Shown here one piece after another: positions 1 to 7,421 of a DNA stretch of 64,000 nt. The stretch's first letter is position 1; the number at the start of each line of letters is the position of its first letter. Origin of the DNA: Planctomycetota bacterium (GTDB lineage Bacteria; Planctomycetota; Uabimicrobiia; Uabimicrobiales; Uabimicrobiaceae); NCBI GenBank assembly GCA_029260735.1, contig JAJDCR010000068.1:1-64000 (forward strand). Reading direction: 5' to 3'. The notes under the pieces were generated by a model. It was given only the letters and a program-made list of their open reading frames with translations. It had not been told where the DNA came from and searched no databases. A program made the translations under genes and the position numbers.

Positions 1-56
1 TGGAATAAGCACGCCGCCACCGTTCATTCTGAGCCAGGATCAAACCCTTCAAGTTT
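1..56 (-). rRNA. rrs: 16S ribosomal RNA, 5' end only
   Basis: The reverse complement of the first ~56 bases contains the universal 5' 16S block: GGTTTGATCCTGGCTCAG followed by AATGAACGGTGGCGGCGTG. The AATGAACG start is the planctomycete form (many other bacteria have ATTGAACG). The gene is read leftwards and continues beyond base 1. The mature 5' end is estimated by comparison with E. coli, so it may be off by a few bases. A strong promoter lies about 250 bases upstream. Confidence 0.95.
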
Positions 57-305
57 GATATTCCTGCTTTTACATCTCGATTTCTTTCTCAAGAAATCTC
101 TGAAACTCGATGGCTCACATTTCGTCTTATTTGTATCTCTATACCCTTGTCAAAGATCATCAATATATTTTTTCAAAGATATTGATATAAACCCTTGAAT
201 AATTTTTTTGTTCAAAAAATTACTCAAAAATTTCTTCACTTCTGAAAACAAGCTTTATTTGAGTTGTACAAGTTTGTTTTTATTAATTCCTTGCTTCAGT
301 CGTGA
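57..305 (-). other. rRNA operon leader
   Basis: A non-coding, very AT-rich stretch between the rRNA promoter and the 16S 5' end, read leftwards. It should be the leader trimmed during 16S maturation. I see no open frame and no tRNA. I did not find a long convincing processing stem; its other half would lie beyond the window. Confidence 0.6.
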
Positions 306-311
306 GGGAGG

Positions 312-339
312 AGTATAGCACAACTTTCTTATTTGTCAA
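312..339 (-). promoter_or_regulatory. rRNA operon promoter (sigma70-type)
   Basis: On the minus strand there is a perfect TTGACA (334-339), a 16-base spacer and TATACT (312-317). An A/T-rich tract just upstream (341-360) could be an UP element. Transcription would start near 305 and run into 16S. This is the best-matching promoter in the window. Confidence 0.85.
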
Positions 340-514
340 CTGCTTTTTTAAATCTTTTCTAAAGCGACCTCTATTCCCTAGTTAACAAGGAGAAAACAGC
401 GTAATAAAACTTTTCTCTTCCTTTTTTTATTCACAACCGTTAGGATATTTTAAGGAAGTGGTAAAAAATTATAGATAGTTTTGGCATATACTAAACATCT
501 TAAGAAGGTCATTT

Positions 515-1891
515 ATGAAGAATCTTTCTTCGCAGAACATCCAAGAAGAAAAATATTTTATTACTTCCCTGAGAAAGAATTTCCAAGACAAAAAGAAAAT
601 CTTCCATCCAGAAGAAAAAGTATTTTATCAACAGTCCTCTATTGTAGAAAGAGATTTTCACTGGAGAATCGAAAGAGAAAAGAAAATCTCTTCTCTAGAT
701 TTCAAATCCCCTTTCAACGTAACTTTGGAAGCAAAATACCAAAAAAAATTTTCTACAAAATCTTTTTTTATTATCGCACACTTTTTGAGCCCTCCTCTTT
801 TTTATCAAAAAAGCAAAAAAATTCAGGCAATTCCTCCTTTAGGAAAAAAAGAAATAGAGCTTTATTGGAAAAATCTTTATTTACCTCAAAAATCTTACTC
901 TATCTTAGGTATTTATTCTCCTAGTGGATGGGAGAATCATCTTTTAGAAAATCCTCCTTCGTTGCCCTTGTGTTCTCTTATTCTGATATATAAAAATCAT
1001 CTAGGATGGCAGTTTCTCTCTCCAGAAACAAAACTTTCTTCTGAGATACTTCTTCTTTATAATCTTGATAGCTACAAAACAAAAAAAGAAAGAGTGCAAA
1101 ATCTAGTAGCAAAAAACCTTTCACAAAAAAGTGACTATATCCCAATAGAAAAAATTGTAAAAGAACTATCTATCCCTGACAGTATTTTTGAAAAACTAAT
1201 AGAAGAAATTTTAGTGGATAATCCAGACTTGGTTAGGGAGTTTTTCCAAGGAACAGAAATTTTAAGATATAGCCAGCTAGGAGGAACGACAATGTTTTTT
1301 CGTAAACGTAAAGCTAACTCAAAAGAAGAAAATTTTAATAATAAAACGATGAGCATGTTACAAAAATTAGACCAATTGTTAGCTCATAACAAAATCCAGC
1401 TACAAAAACTCCAAGAAGAAATTCTTGTACTCGAAAACCAAGAGCAAAGAGAAGTTGAAAAAATAAAAGAAGGTCATCTCTCTACAAGAGAAGAAAGTTT
1501 TTCTCTTCAAGACGTAAAACGACTTCGCAAACAAATTCAAAATTTAGAACAACGGGCTTCTATCCACGATAAAAATATAGATCATAATTTAAACATGATA
1601 TCACGAGTTCAAGATATAGAAGCAATGCAAATGCAAGGAGTAGAAGAAAGTGAGGTAGATGAAGTTGCCTATCTATTTGAAAAAGAGATGGATGATTTTC
1701 AAAAAAAGATCAGTGCCTTCAAATTAGTCGAAGTGAAAGAATCCGTTCTTTCTTTAGAGGATAAGTCAGAGCTAGAAAACCTCAAAGAAGAAATCATCTC
1801 CAACTCAAAAAAACAAACTCTAAAGAAAAAAGAAAGCAAAACAGTTCAAGAGGAAAACTCTTCTTCAAAAACAAGTTTTGAAATCCAGTGA
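515..1891 (+). CDS. Winged-helix-like plus coiled-coil protein, candidate ESCRT-III-like (CHMP7-like layout)
   Basis: A 458-residue, Lys/Glu-rich protein with no signal peptide. Residues 1-190 are not recognised. Residues about 190-260 look like a winged helix (IPIEKIVKELSIP followed by a second helix and a short wing). From residue 260 (MFFRKRK) a basic amphipathic start leads into a long helical hairpin to about 405, then an acidic tail. This hairpin resembles an ESCRT-III/Snf7 or IM30 (PspA/Vipp1) core. A winged helix in front of such a core recalls CHMP7. The start is set by AAGAAGG at 502-508. It is first of three genes with similar hairpins (gaps of 18 and 45 bases), so probably one operon. 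The gene is certain; the fold is inferred from pattern only. Confidence 0.6.
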   Translation: MKNLSSQNIQEEKYFITSLRKNFQDKKKIFHPEEKVFYQQSSIVERDFHWRIEREKKISSLDFKSPFNVTLEAKYQKKFSTKSFFIIAHFLSPPLFYQKSKKIQAIPPLGKKEIELYWKNLYLPQKSYSILGIYSPSGWENHLLENPPSLPLCSLILIYKNHLGWQFLSPETKLSSEILLLYNLDSYKTKKERVQNLVAKNLSQKSDYIPIEKIVKELSIPDSIFEKLIEEILVDNPDLVREFFQGTEILRYSQLGGTTMFFRKRKANSKEENFNNKTMSMLQKLDQLLAHNKIQLQKLQEEILVLENQEQREVEKIKEGHLSTREESFSLQDVKRLRKQIQNLEQRASIHDKNIDHNLNMISRVQDIEAMQMQGVEESEVDEVAYLFEKEMDDFQKKISAFKLVEVKESVLSLEDKSELENLKEEIISNSKKQTLKKKESKTVQEENSSSKTSFEIQ

Positions 1892-1909
1892 GCAGAAAGG
1901 AATAGTAAG

Positions 1910-2530
1910 ATGGGATTTTTTTCAGAACTTTTCCGCTCTAAAAAAATAGATCCTAAAGAGCTGGAAAATACACTCGAAGAATTGGGCAACTCGATAAAGA
2001 AGCAACAAATTCGAGCAAAAAAACTTATTCACCAGCAAGAGTACCTTCTTCAGTTATTAAAAAAAGCTCGTCAAAGCGGAGAAAGTTGGTTATTCGACCA
2101 GAAATGGAAAGAGCTACAAAAAAATAAACTAGAGCTTATGATAAAAACGAGGGAAATACAAATACTCTCTTCTGAGGAAATTGTCATAGAAAAATACAGT
2201 TTAAGCCAAGAGAGGATTTCTAGACAAGAAGGACAAAATAAAGCTCATCAACTCATTCAAAAAATAAAAAAAAGTGGCGTAGATATAAAAGAAGCCAAAG
2301 TTCAAATAGAAGAACAAGAGTATATAGAAGAGCTAGATGCCATTTTAAATATTAAAGAAATCAGCAATGATTATCCATTAGAAATAGAAGACGAAAACAA
2401 AGATCTTTTCATTCAAGAACTTGATGAAATCATCACCATGGAAAAAAGAGGAGACACAAAGGAGGTTGAAAGAAAAACTCAAAACCTTCAAAATAAGTGG
2501 AAAGAGGGAGAAATTAAAAATCTAGAGTAA
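1910..2530 (+). CDS. Coiled-coil protein, candidate ESCRT-III-like, second of trio
   Basis: A 206-residue protein. The start MGFFSELFRSKK is a short hydrophobic/basic helix like the membrane-touching N-terminus of Snf7/Vps2 and PspA proteins. A long hairpin follows (about 15-125) with the pattern LLKKARQSGE, then a Lys/Leu-rich second helix. The C-terminal third is acidic with short helices (EEQEYIEELDAIL, LFIQELDEII). The basic-to-acidic polarity, size and coiled-coil content match ESCRT-III proteins. It lacks PspA-type length. AAAGGAA precedes the ATG. It lies 18 bases after the first gene. Homology is a pattern-based proposal; a generic coiled-coil protein is the alternative. Confidence 0.55.
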   Translation: MGFFSELFRSKKIDPKELENTLEELGNSIKKQQIRAKKLIHQQEYLLQLLKKARQSGESWLFDQKWKELQKNKLELMIKTREIQILSSEEIVIEKYSLSQERISRQEGQNKAHQLIQKIKKSGVDIKEAKVQIEEQEYIEELDAILNIKEISNDYPLEIEDENKDLFIQELDEIITMEKRGDTKEVERKTQNLQNKWKEGEIKNLE

Positions 2531-2575
2531 GGTATTGATCCTCTATTCAGCAGGGTTTATAAGGAGAAAGGCTAA

Positions 2576-3157
2576 ATGAATCTTTTTAGGTCAAAAGAAG
2601 AGCGTAAAATGGAGCGAGAGATTCAAATCCGCAAAGGACTCAACGCCATTCGGCGCAACATCAAGAATTTAGAAAATAATGAAAAAGGTTATATAGAAAA
2701 AGCAAGGAAAGCTCTAGAGGTAGGAGATCAAAAGCAACTTCATTTTCTAAAAGACACTTTACTAAGAGTTCATATCCAAAAAAACTCTCTAGAAAGACAA
2801 CTACTATCGCTTGAAACAGCCATTCAAGTAAAAAATCAGACCGAAGCTCACGCCCAATTCATTCAGTCAATGAATTCTTTATCTAAAGCCGTCCACCTAG
2901 CTTTTGGGAAAGTAGACTTAGGAAAGTGTCAAAAAAACTTTCAACAGGCATTAACTCAAGCCGAGTCTCTCCAGGAAAGAATGGATATTTTTCTTGATGT
3001 CCAAGAAAAAACAAATGAAGAACCCAACTCATCTAGTCTAGATGAAGAAAGAATTATAGAAGAAATTGAAGCAAAAATTAATCAAGGATGGAAAACGTCT
3101 TTAGATAAGGAAATCGAAAAAGAAATGGGAGAAATCGAAAAGGAATTGAATGGGTAG
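2576..3157 (+). CDS. Coiled-coil protein, best ESCRT-III (Vps2/CHMP-like) match of the trio
   Basis: A 193-residue protein that follows the Vps2/CHMP layout closely. It has a short N-terminus with MNLFRSK, then a hairpin with ARKALEVGDQKQ at the turn. Vps2 has a K..(A)..G turn in the same place. Next come LLRVHIQKNSLERQLLSLETAI (helix 2), an AQFIQSMNSLSKAV helix matching the Vps2 'M..SM' region, a short helix, and an acidic end (DEERIIEEIEAKI). N-terminal basic and C-terminal acidic halves are as in autoinhibited ESCRT-III. I see no obvious MIM1 motif, and no Vps4-like ATPase lies in the window. A strong AAGGAG precedes the ATG. PspA/Vipp1-type membership of the same superfamily is the alternative. 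Confidence 0.6.
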   Translation: MNLFRSKEERKMEREIQIRKGLNAIRRNIKNLENNEKGYIEKARKALEVGDQKQLHFLKDTLLRVHIQKNSLERQLLSLETAIQVKNQTEAHAQFIQSMNSLSKAVHLAFGKVDLGKCQKNFQQALTQAESLQERMDIFLDVQEKTNEEPNSSSLDEERIIEEIEAKINQGWKTSLDKEIEKEMGEIEKELNG

Positions 3158-3254
3158 TATATTTTTTATATTTGCTTAACTAGTGTCCTTATGAAGAACA
3201 TGCCTTAATTTTTATAATACATATATTTTAGGCAAATAGACATCCGTGTAGCTT

Positions 3255-4805
3255 CTAACGAGCATATTCGATAATACGTGTTTCTCTTTCCAAAGATACT
3301 TTAATTTCTCCGGGGTAAGAAAGTTCTCTTTCTATTTTTTGAGCAATCTCATGAGCAAGTTTAATCGCTCGAGCATCGTCTATTTCTTCTGATTTCACAA
3401 CACAGCGAATCTCTCGCCCTGATTGAATGGCATAAGCTTGCTCTACTCCTTCAAAGGAAAGAACAATGTCTTCTAGTTGCTCCATACGTTTTAGGTGCCG
3501 GGCTAAGGCTTCTTTACGACTAGCTGGTCTCTTCAAAGCGACAGAGTGAGCAATTTGTAATAAAATAGCATATAAAGATTGAGCAGGAACCTCCTCATGG
3601 TGAGCAGCAATCGCATTGACAACTTCTAACTCTTCATGACAGCGCTTAGCAATGTCAGCCCCAACTTTCGCATGGCTTCCTTCTTGAAAATGATCCGCTG
3701 TTCGGCCAATATCATGAAGAAGAGCGCATCTTTTTGCCAAAGTAATATCTAGCCCCAGCTCTCCGGCTAAAATAGCGGATAAATAAACAACCTCTTCTGT
3801 ATGTTGGAGTAAATTTTGGCCTCCTACTAAATGAAATTTCATCTTTCCAATCAATTCAATTTGTCGTTCCTTCAGGTTGGAAATATTTGCTTCATAAGCA
3901 GCTTGTCGTCCGACTTCCATTACAATACTATGAATTTCTTGACTTGTATTCTCGACAACTTCTTCAATGCGCGCTGGATGAATACGACCATCGTTAACTA
4001 AGCGTTGCATTGACTCTCGAGCAATCTCACGCCGTAGGGGATCAAATCCTGAAACAACAATGACTCCTGGAGTATCATCAACAATAACATTTACCCCCGT
4101 AGCCTTTTCAAAAGCCCGAATATTTCTGCCATCTCGACCAATTACTCGGCCTTTCATTTCATCATTTGGGATATCAACATTAGAAACCACACTATCAGCA
4201 GTATGCTCAACAGCACAACGCTGAATGGCCATCAAAAGTATTTCCATCGACTTACGATTAGACTCTTCTCGGCAATGCCGCAAGTGCTTTTCTATGATAG
4301 CTGCGGCCTCCTGCTCCAATTCTACTTCTAATTTTTGCAGCAAACGCACAACAGCATCTTCTCGTGAAAGTCCAGCCACTTCACGAAGCATCTTAGTTTC
4401 TTCTTCTAAGAGCTTTTCTAAACGTTGCTGTTTTTTTCGAGCTAGGTTTTCTTCTTCGAGGAGCTTTTCTCGAAGCCCACACAGAGTTTCTTCGCGTTTT
4501 TCTAATTCCTCTGAGTGCAGAGTCAAAGTTTGTTCTTTTTCCTCTAACTCAGCTTCCCACTCACTGAGCTCTTCTTTTTTTGCATAGATCTCTTTTTCAC
4601 AGTTTTCTTTTCTCTGTAGAGTTTCATCCCTAGATTTTTGATCCGCTTCTCGAAGAACACGATCTGCTTCTCGATGAGCTTCAAATAAAATAGACCGAGC
4701 ATCATTTTTCGCTTTTTCTTCCGAAAAACGGAAATAGAGCTCTTGCAAAATAAATCCCAAAACTAAACCAGCCATAATCATGGCTATGTTAATCAAAAGT
4801 TCCAC
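3255..4805 (-). CDS. rny: Ribonuclease Y
   Basis: A 516-residue endoribonuclease that starts mRNA decay at the membrane. An N-terminal membrane helix (about 3-20) is followed by a long coiled coil (about 22-190). A KH RNA-binding domain carries GRVIGRDGRNIRAFE. The HD phosphohydrolase domain shows QHTEEV and LLHDIGR.ADH, with the EGSHA motif. Length and domain order match RNase Y. The start is GTG, with GAAAGG 8 bases upstream. It converges on the coiled-coil trio (97-base gap) and is transcribed alone. Confidence 0.96.
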   Translation of the reverse strand: MELLINIAMIMAGLVLGFILQELYFRFSEEKAKNDARSILFEAHREADRVLREADQKSRDETLQRKENCEKEIYAKKEELSEWEAELEEKEQTLTLHSEELEKREETLCGLREKLLEEENLARKKQQRLEKLLEEETKMLREVAGLSREDAVVRLLQKLEVELEQEAAAIIEKHLRHCREESNRKSMEILLMAIQRCAVEHTADSVVSNVDIPNDEMKGRVIGRDGRNIRAFEKATGVNVIVDDTPGVIVVSGFDPLRREIARESMQRLVNDGRIHPARIEEVVENTSQEIHSIVMEVGRQAAYEANISNLKERQIELIGKMKFHLVGGQNLLQHTEEVVYLSAILAGELGLDITLAKRCALLHDIGRTADHFQEGSHAKVGADIAKRCHEELEVVNAIAAHHEEVPAQSLYAILLQIAHSVALKRPASRKEALARHLKRMEQLEDIVLSFEGVEQAYAIQSGREIRCVVKSEEIDDARAIKLAHEIAQKIERELSYPGEIKVSLERETRIIEYAR

Positions 4806-4930
4806 CGGAGATACCTTTCATTCTAAAAGCTCTAAGAGACTTTTACAAACTGTCGCAAAAAAAATATTTAGCACGATTTAGAGATTTGTCTATTGTACAA
4901 AAAAAAACTCTTTCATGCAATTATCTATTC

Positions 4931-4970
4931 GAGAAAGCTCAAGAAAGCCCAAGAAAGCTTAAGAAAGCCT
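4931..4970 (+). repeat. Four 10-bp direct repeats upstream of a kinase gene
   Basis: Four consecutive decamers share the core GAAAGCYY, each starting exactly ten bases after the last (4931, 4941, 4951, 4961). A fifth degenerate copy may follow. One copy per helical turn puts all copies on one face of the DNA. They lie between the rny start and the kinase start. Confidence 0.6.
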
Positions 4971-5009
4971 TAGCAAAGAAAAAAAGAAAGAAATGAATAA
5001 GGTAGAGAC

Positions 5010-5038
5010 TTGATTTTAGAGCTTAAAAAGAGTAATTT
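5010..5038 (+). promoter_or_regulatory. Possible promoter of the kinase/FHA-pseudokinase pair
   Basis: TTGATT at 5010-5015, a 17-base spacer and TAATTT at 5033-5038, in an AT-rich stretch 70 bases before the kinase ATG. The -10 is weak, so this is a tentative call. Confidence 0.3.
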
Positions 5039-5109
5039 ATGTAAAATATAAACATGAATACTCTCCCAACAAACTGATAGTGACGAAGATACTTTTAAAA
5101 GGCAACTAC

Positions 5110-6111
5110 ATGGAAATACCAAGAAAATTCAGCAAATATACCATCCTGTCCATTATCGGCCAGGGTTCTATGGGAACAGTTTTTAAGGCAGAACAAGACG
5201 TTATCCGAAGAATCGTTGCCATCAAAGTTCTACCTATAGAACTAGCCAAAGAAGATCCTCGTAAAGTTTTGCGTTTTGAATATGAAGCCAAATCTGCAGC
5301 TCGTCTTTTTCATCCCAACATTATCACCATTTTTGAAGTAGGTAAGCTCTCCCTCCCTCGTGATGATATAGACTATTTTGCTATGCAATACTTCAAGGGA
5401 GAATCCATGGCCAATTTAATTGAAGGCCGTAAGCTCCCTTTAATGGCGGCTCTCTCTATTTTTGAGCAAATAGCTAGTGCTCTACACCACGCTCACTACA
5501 AAGACGTAATCCATCGTGATATAAAACCTTCCAATGTTTTAGTCAACGGGGAATGGAACGCAAAGTTACTCGATTTTGGTATTGCCAAAATTCGTGAATC
5601 TCCCGACCTCACTAAAGTTGGATATGTTATTGGTAGCGCTCCTTACATGTCACCAGAGCAAGCACGAGGAGAAAAGGTGAGTGGGAGAAGTGATATTTTT
5701 TCTCTAGGAGTAGTTGTTTACGAAGCCTTCACCGGACAAAGAGCCTTTTATGCAGAAAATAAAAGAGATATGATTTTATCTCGCCAGGTTATGCATAAAC
5801 TTCCCAAAAAGGAACTTCCTACGAAGATGCGTCAAATCAACCCTGAAATCCCTCCCTACCTCGAAGAAATTGTTCATAAATGTATGCAAGGAGATCCTCG
5901 ACATCGATACCAAGATGCTGCCGAACTAGTAAAGGATATAACCATATGCAAACATTTATTACTGGCTGAAAGAAAGTTTTATAGTATTGTTCCCAAGCTC
6001 TATTATCAGAAAAAAAATCCAAACACAAAAAGAAACTTTTTGTATTCAGGAATCACCGCTGGTATCGTTTTACTTGTTGGAATCACTTTAGTTCTATTAG
6101 GAATTATTTAA
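5110..6111 (+). CDS. Membrane-anchored Ser/Thr protein kinase
   Basis: A 333-residue Hanks-type (PknB-like) kinase. It has the glycine loop GQGSMG (17-22), ATP-binding Lys39 in VAIK, HRDIKPSN with catalytic Asp137, DFG at 155-157 and SPEQ in the activation segment, so it should be active. A single C-terminal membrane helix (about 312-332) anchors it with the kinase in the cytoplasm. I chose the ATG at 5110 because AAAAGG lies 7 bases upstream; an upstream GTG at 5080 has no such site. The next gene starts 23 bases later and encodes an FHA-pseudokinase with the same C-terminal anchor, so the two are likely co-expressed partners. Confidence 0.93.
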   Translation: MEIPRKFSKYTILSIIGQGSMGTVFKAEQDVIRRIVAIKVLPIELAKEDPRKVLRFEYEAKSAARLFHPNIITIFEVGKLSLPRDDIDYFAMQYFKGESMANLIEGRKLPLMAALSIFEQIASALHHAHYKDVIHRDIKPSNVLVNGEWNAKLLDFGIAKIRESPDLTKVGYVIGSAPYMSPEQARGEKVSGRSDIFSLGVVVYEAFTGQRAFYAENKRDMILSRQVMHKLPKKELPTKMRQINPEIPPYLEEIVHKCMQGDPRHRYQDAAELVKDITICKHLLLAERKFYSIVPKLYYQKKNPNTKRNFLYSGITAGIVLLVGITLVLLGII

Positions 6112-6134
6112 AACCTGGAAAGGTTACTCAAAAC

Positions 6135-7421
6135 ATGGCTATATTAAGAATAGAAAGAGGACCTGGGGCAGGCAACACTTACGTTATTGACTCAGATGTC
6201 TCTCTAGGGAGAGATCCTTCCCAAGCCACCATTCACATCCCTGATACAAAAGTTTCCAGTAAACATGCTCTCATTTTACAAAAAAACAACACTTACTATG
6301 TTGAGGATAATAAAAGTAAAAATCATACCTACCTAAACGGTCGCCCTATTACTGAGCAAACTCAACTAGAGTCTGGTGATTATATTAGCTTAGGCCATAC
6401 TTGGATATATTTTGAAGAAGAACATGAGATTGAGCGTATTGGCCAAGAACTAGCAGGCTATGAAATTATACAAAGAATTGAGCAAGGGGGGGCAGGACAT
6501 CACTTCAAAGTTCGGCAGGTTGGCTTAGATCGAATTGTAAATCTCTACTTACTTCCCCCTAATATTATTCGAGCAAACCCTCATTTAAAAAAGAAATTCC
6601 GTCTTCAAGCAAAAGCTTTAGCAAAGCTAAATCATGAGAATATCGCTATTATGCTTGATTTTGAAGCAAAAGAATCCTGTCTTTTTTTAACTACTGAATA
6701 TGTAGAAGGAGAAACTCTTGCCGATATTTCTCTTTCAAATCCTCCGGCTAGCCGAGGTAAAAAGAAAAATGTCCCTTTAGATAGAGCTTTAGAAATTGGA
6801 AGAGGAATCGCCCAAGGTCTTGCTCATGCTCATAGTCAGGGCACTATCCACCAAGATATTAATCCGGACAATATTATGATTTGTGGGCCTAGGGTTATTT
6901 TGGGAGGATTTGGAGTAGCAGCTGTTTTTCTCGACTCGAAAGATAAGTTTTCTGGTTTGATTGGAAAAACAGAATACATATCTCCCGAACAAATCACTCG
7001 CAAAGAAGTAGATTATCGCAGTGACATTTACTCTTTAGGAGTGATTCTTTATGAGCTTCTTTCTGGGCAAGCCCCTTTTTATGGCGATAACCCAGAAGAA
7101 ATCATGGAAGCCCATCTCAATGATAGTCCTCCTGCTCTAACAAGTTTTAATCCAGACATACCAGCAGAGTTAGAAAAACTGGTTTACCAATGCTTAGAAA
7201 AAGAAAAAGAAAATAGACCCCAAGATATGGAATTATTAGCAAGTACTTTAGATAGCATACTTTTAAAGGAAAAAGCCTTAAATCTAAAGAAAACTCAAGA
7301 TATATATACTTCTCCATTAAAGTATTACATTGTGAAGGTGCTAAATACGTCTTTTTTTAGTTGGCTATTTCTACCTATTTTAAGTGTACTACTAGTTACT
7401 ATCTTCACCTTCTGTCGGTAG
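6135..7421 (+). CDS. FHA-domain membrane pseudokinase
   Basis: A 428-residue protein. The N-terminal FHA domain (about 1-95) shows LGRD, SSKH and NHTYLNG, the phosphothreonine-binding features. A protein-kinase fold follows (about 105-375), ending in a C-terminal membrane helix (about 406-428). The catalytic residues are lost. The VAIK lysine is missing (VNLYLL), HRD-K..N reads HQDINPDN with the catalytic lysine gone, and DFG reads GFG. SPEQ and the D..S.G helix remain, so the fold is probably intact. It directly follows an active kinase with the same topology. It may bind the phosphorylated partner through FHA and regulate it. Its 3' end overlaps the convergent gene by 30 bases. Confidence 0.9.
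   Translation: MAILRIERGPGAGNTYVIDSDVSLGRDPSQATIHIPDTKVSSKHALILQKNNTYYVEDNKSKNHTYLNGRPITEQTQLESGDYISLGHTWIYFEEEHEIERIGQELAGYEIIQRIEQGGAGHHFKVRQVGLDRIVNLYLLPPNIIRANPHLKKKFRLQAKALAKLNHENIAIMLDFEAKESCLFLTTEYVEGETLADISLSNPPASRGKKKNVPLDRALEIGRGIAQGLAHAHSQGTIHQDINPDNIMICGPRVILGGFGVAAVFLDSKDKFSGLIGKTEYISPEQITRKEVDYRSDIYSLGVILYELLSGQAPFYGDNPEEIMEAHLNDSPPALTSFNPDIPAELEKLVYQCLEKEKENRPQDMELLASTLDSILLKEKALNLKKTQDIYTSPLKYYIVKVLNTSFFSWLFLPILSVLLVTIFTFCR

Noticed and set aside
481-924. Second open frame overlapping the start of the first coiled-coil gene
   Set aside because: Shadow frame with a TTG start and no ribosome site; the ATG at 515 has AAGAAGG and a coherent protein.
515-3157. Plain PspA/Vipp1 assignment for the trio
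   Set aside because: The proteins do not follow the PspA length and sequence pattern and occur as three different genes; superfamily membership is still possible.
4931-4970. CRISPR-like array
   Set aside because: The repeats are only 10 bases with no spacers; no cas genes are near.
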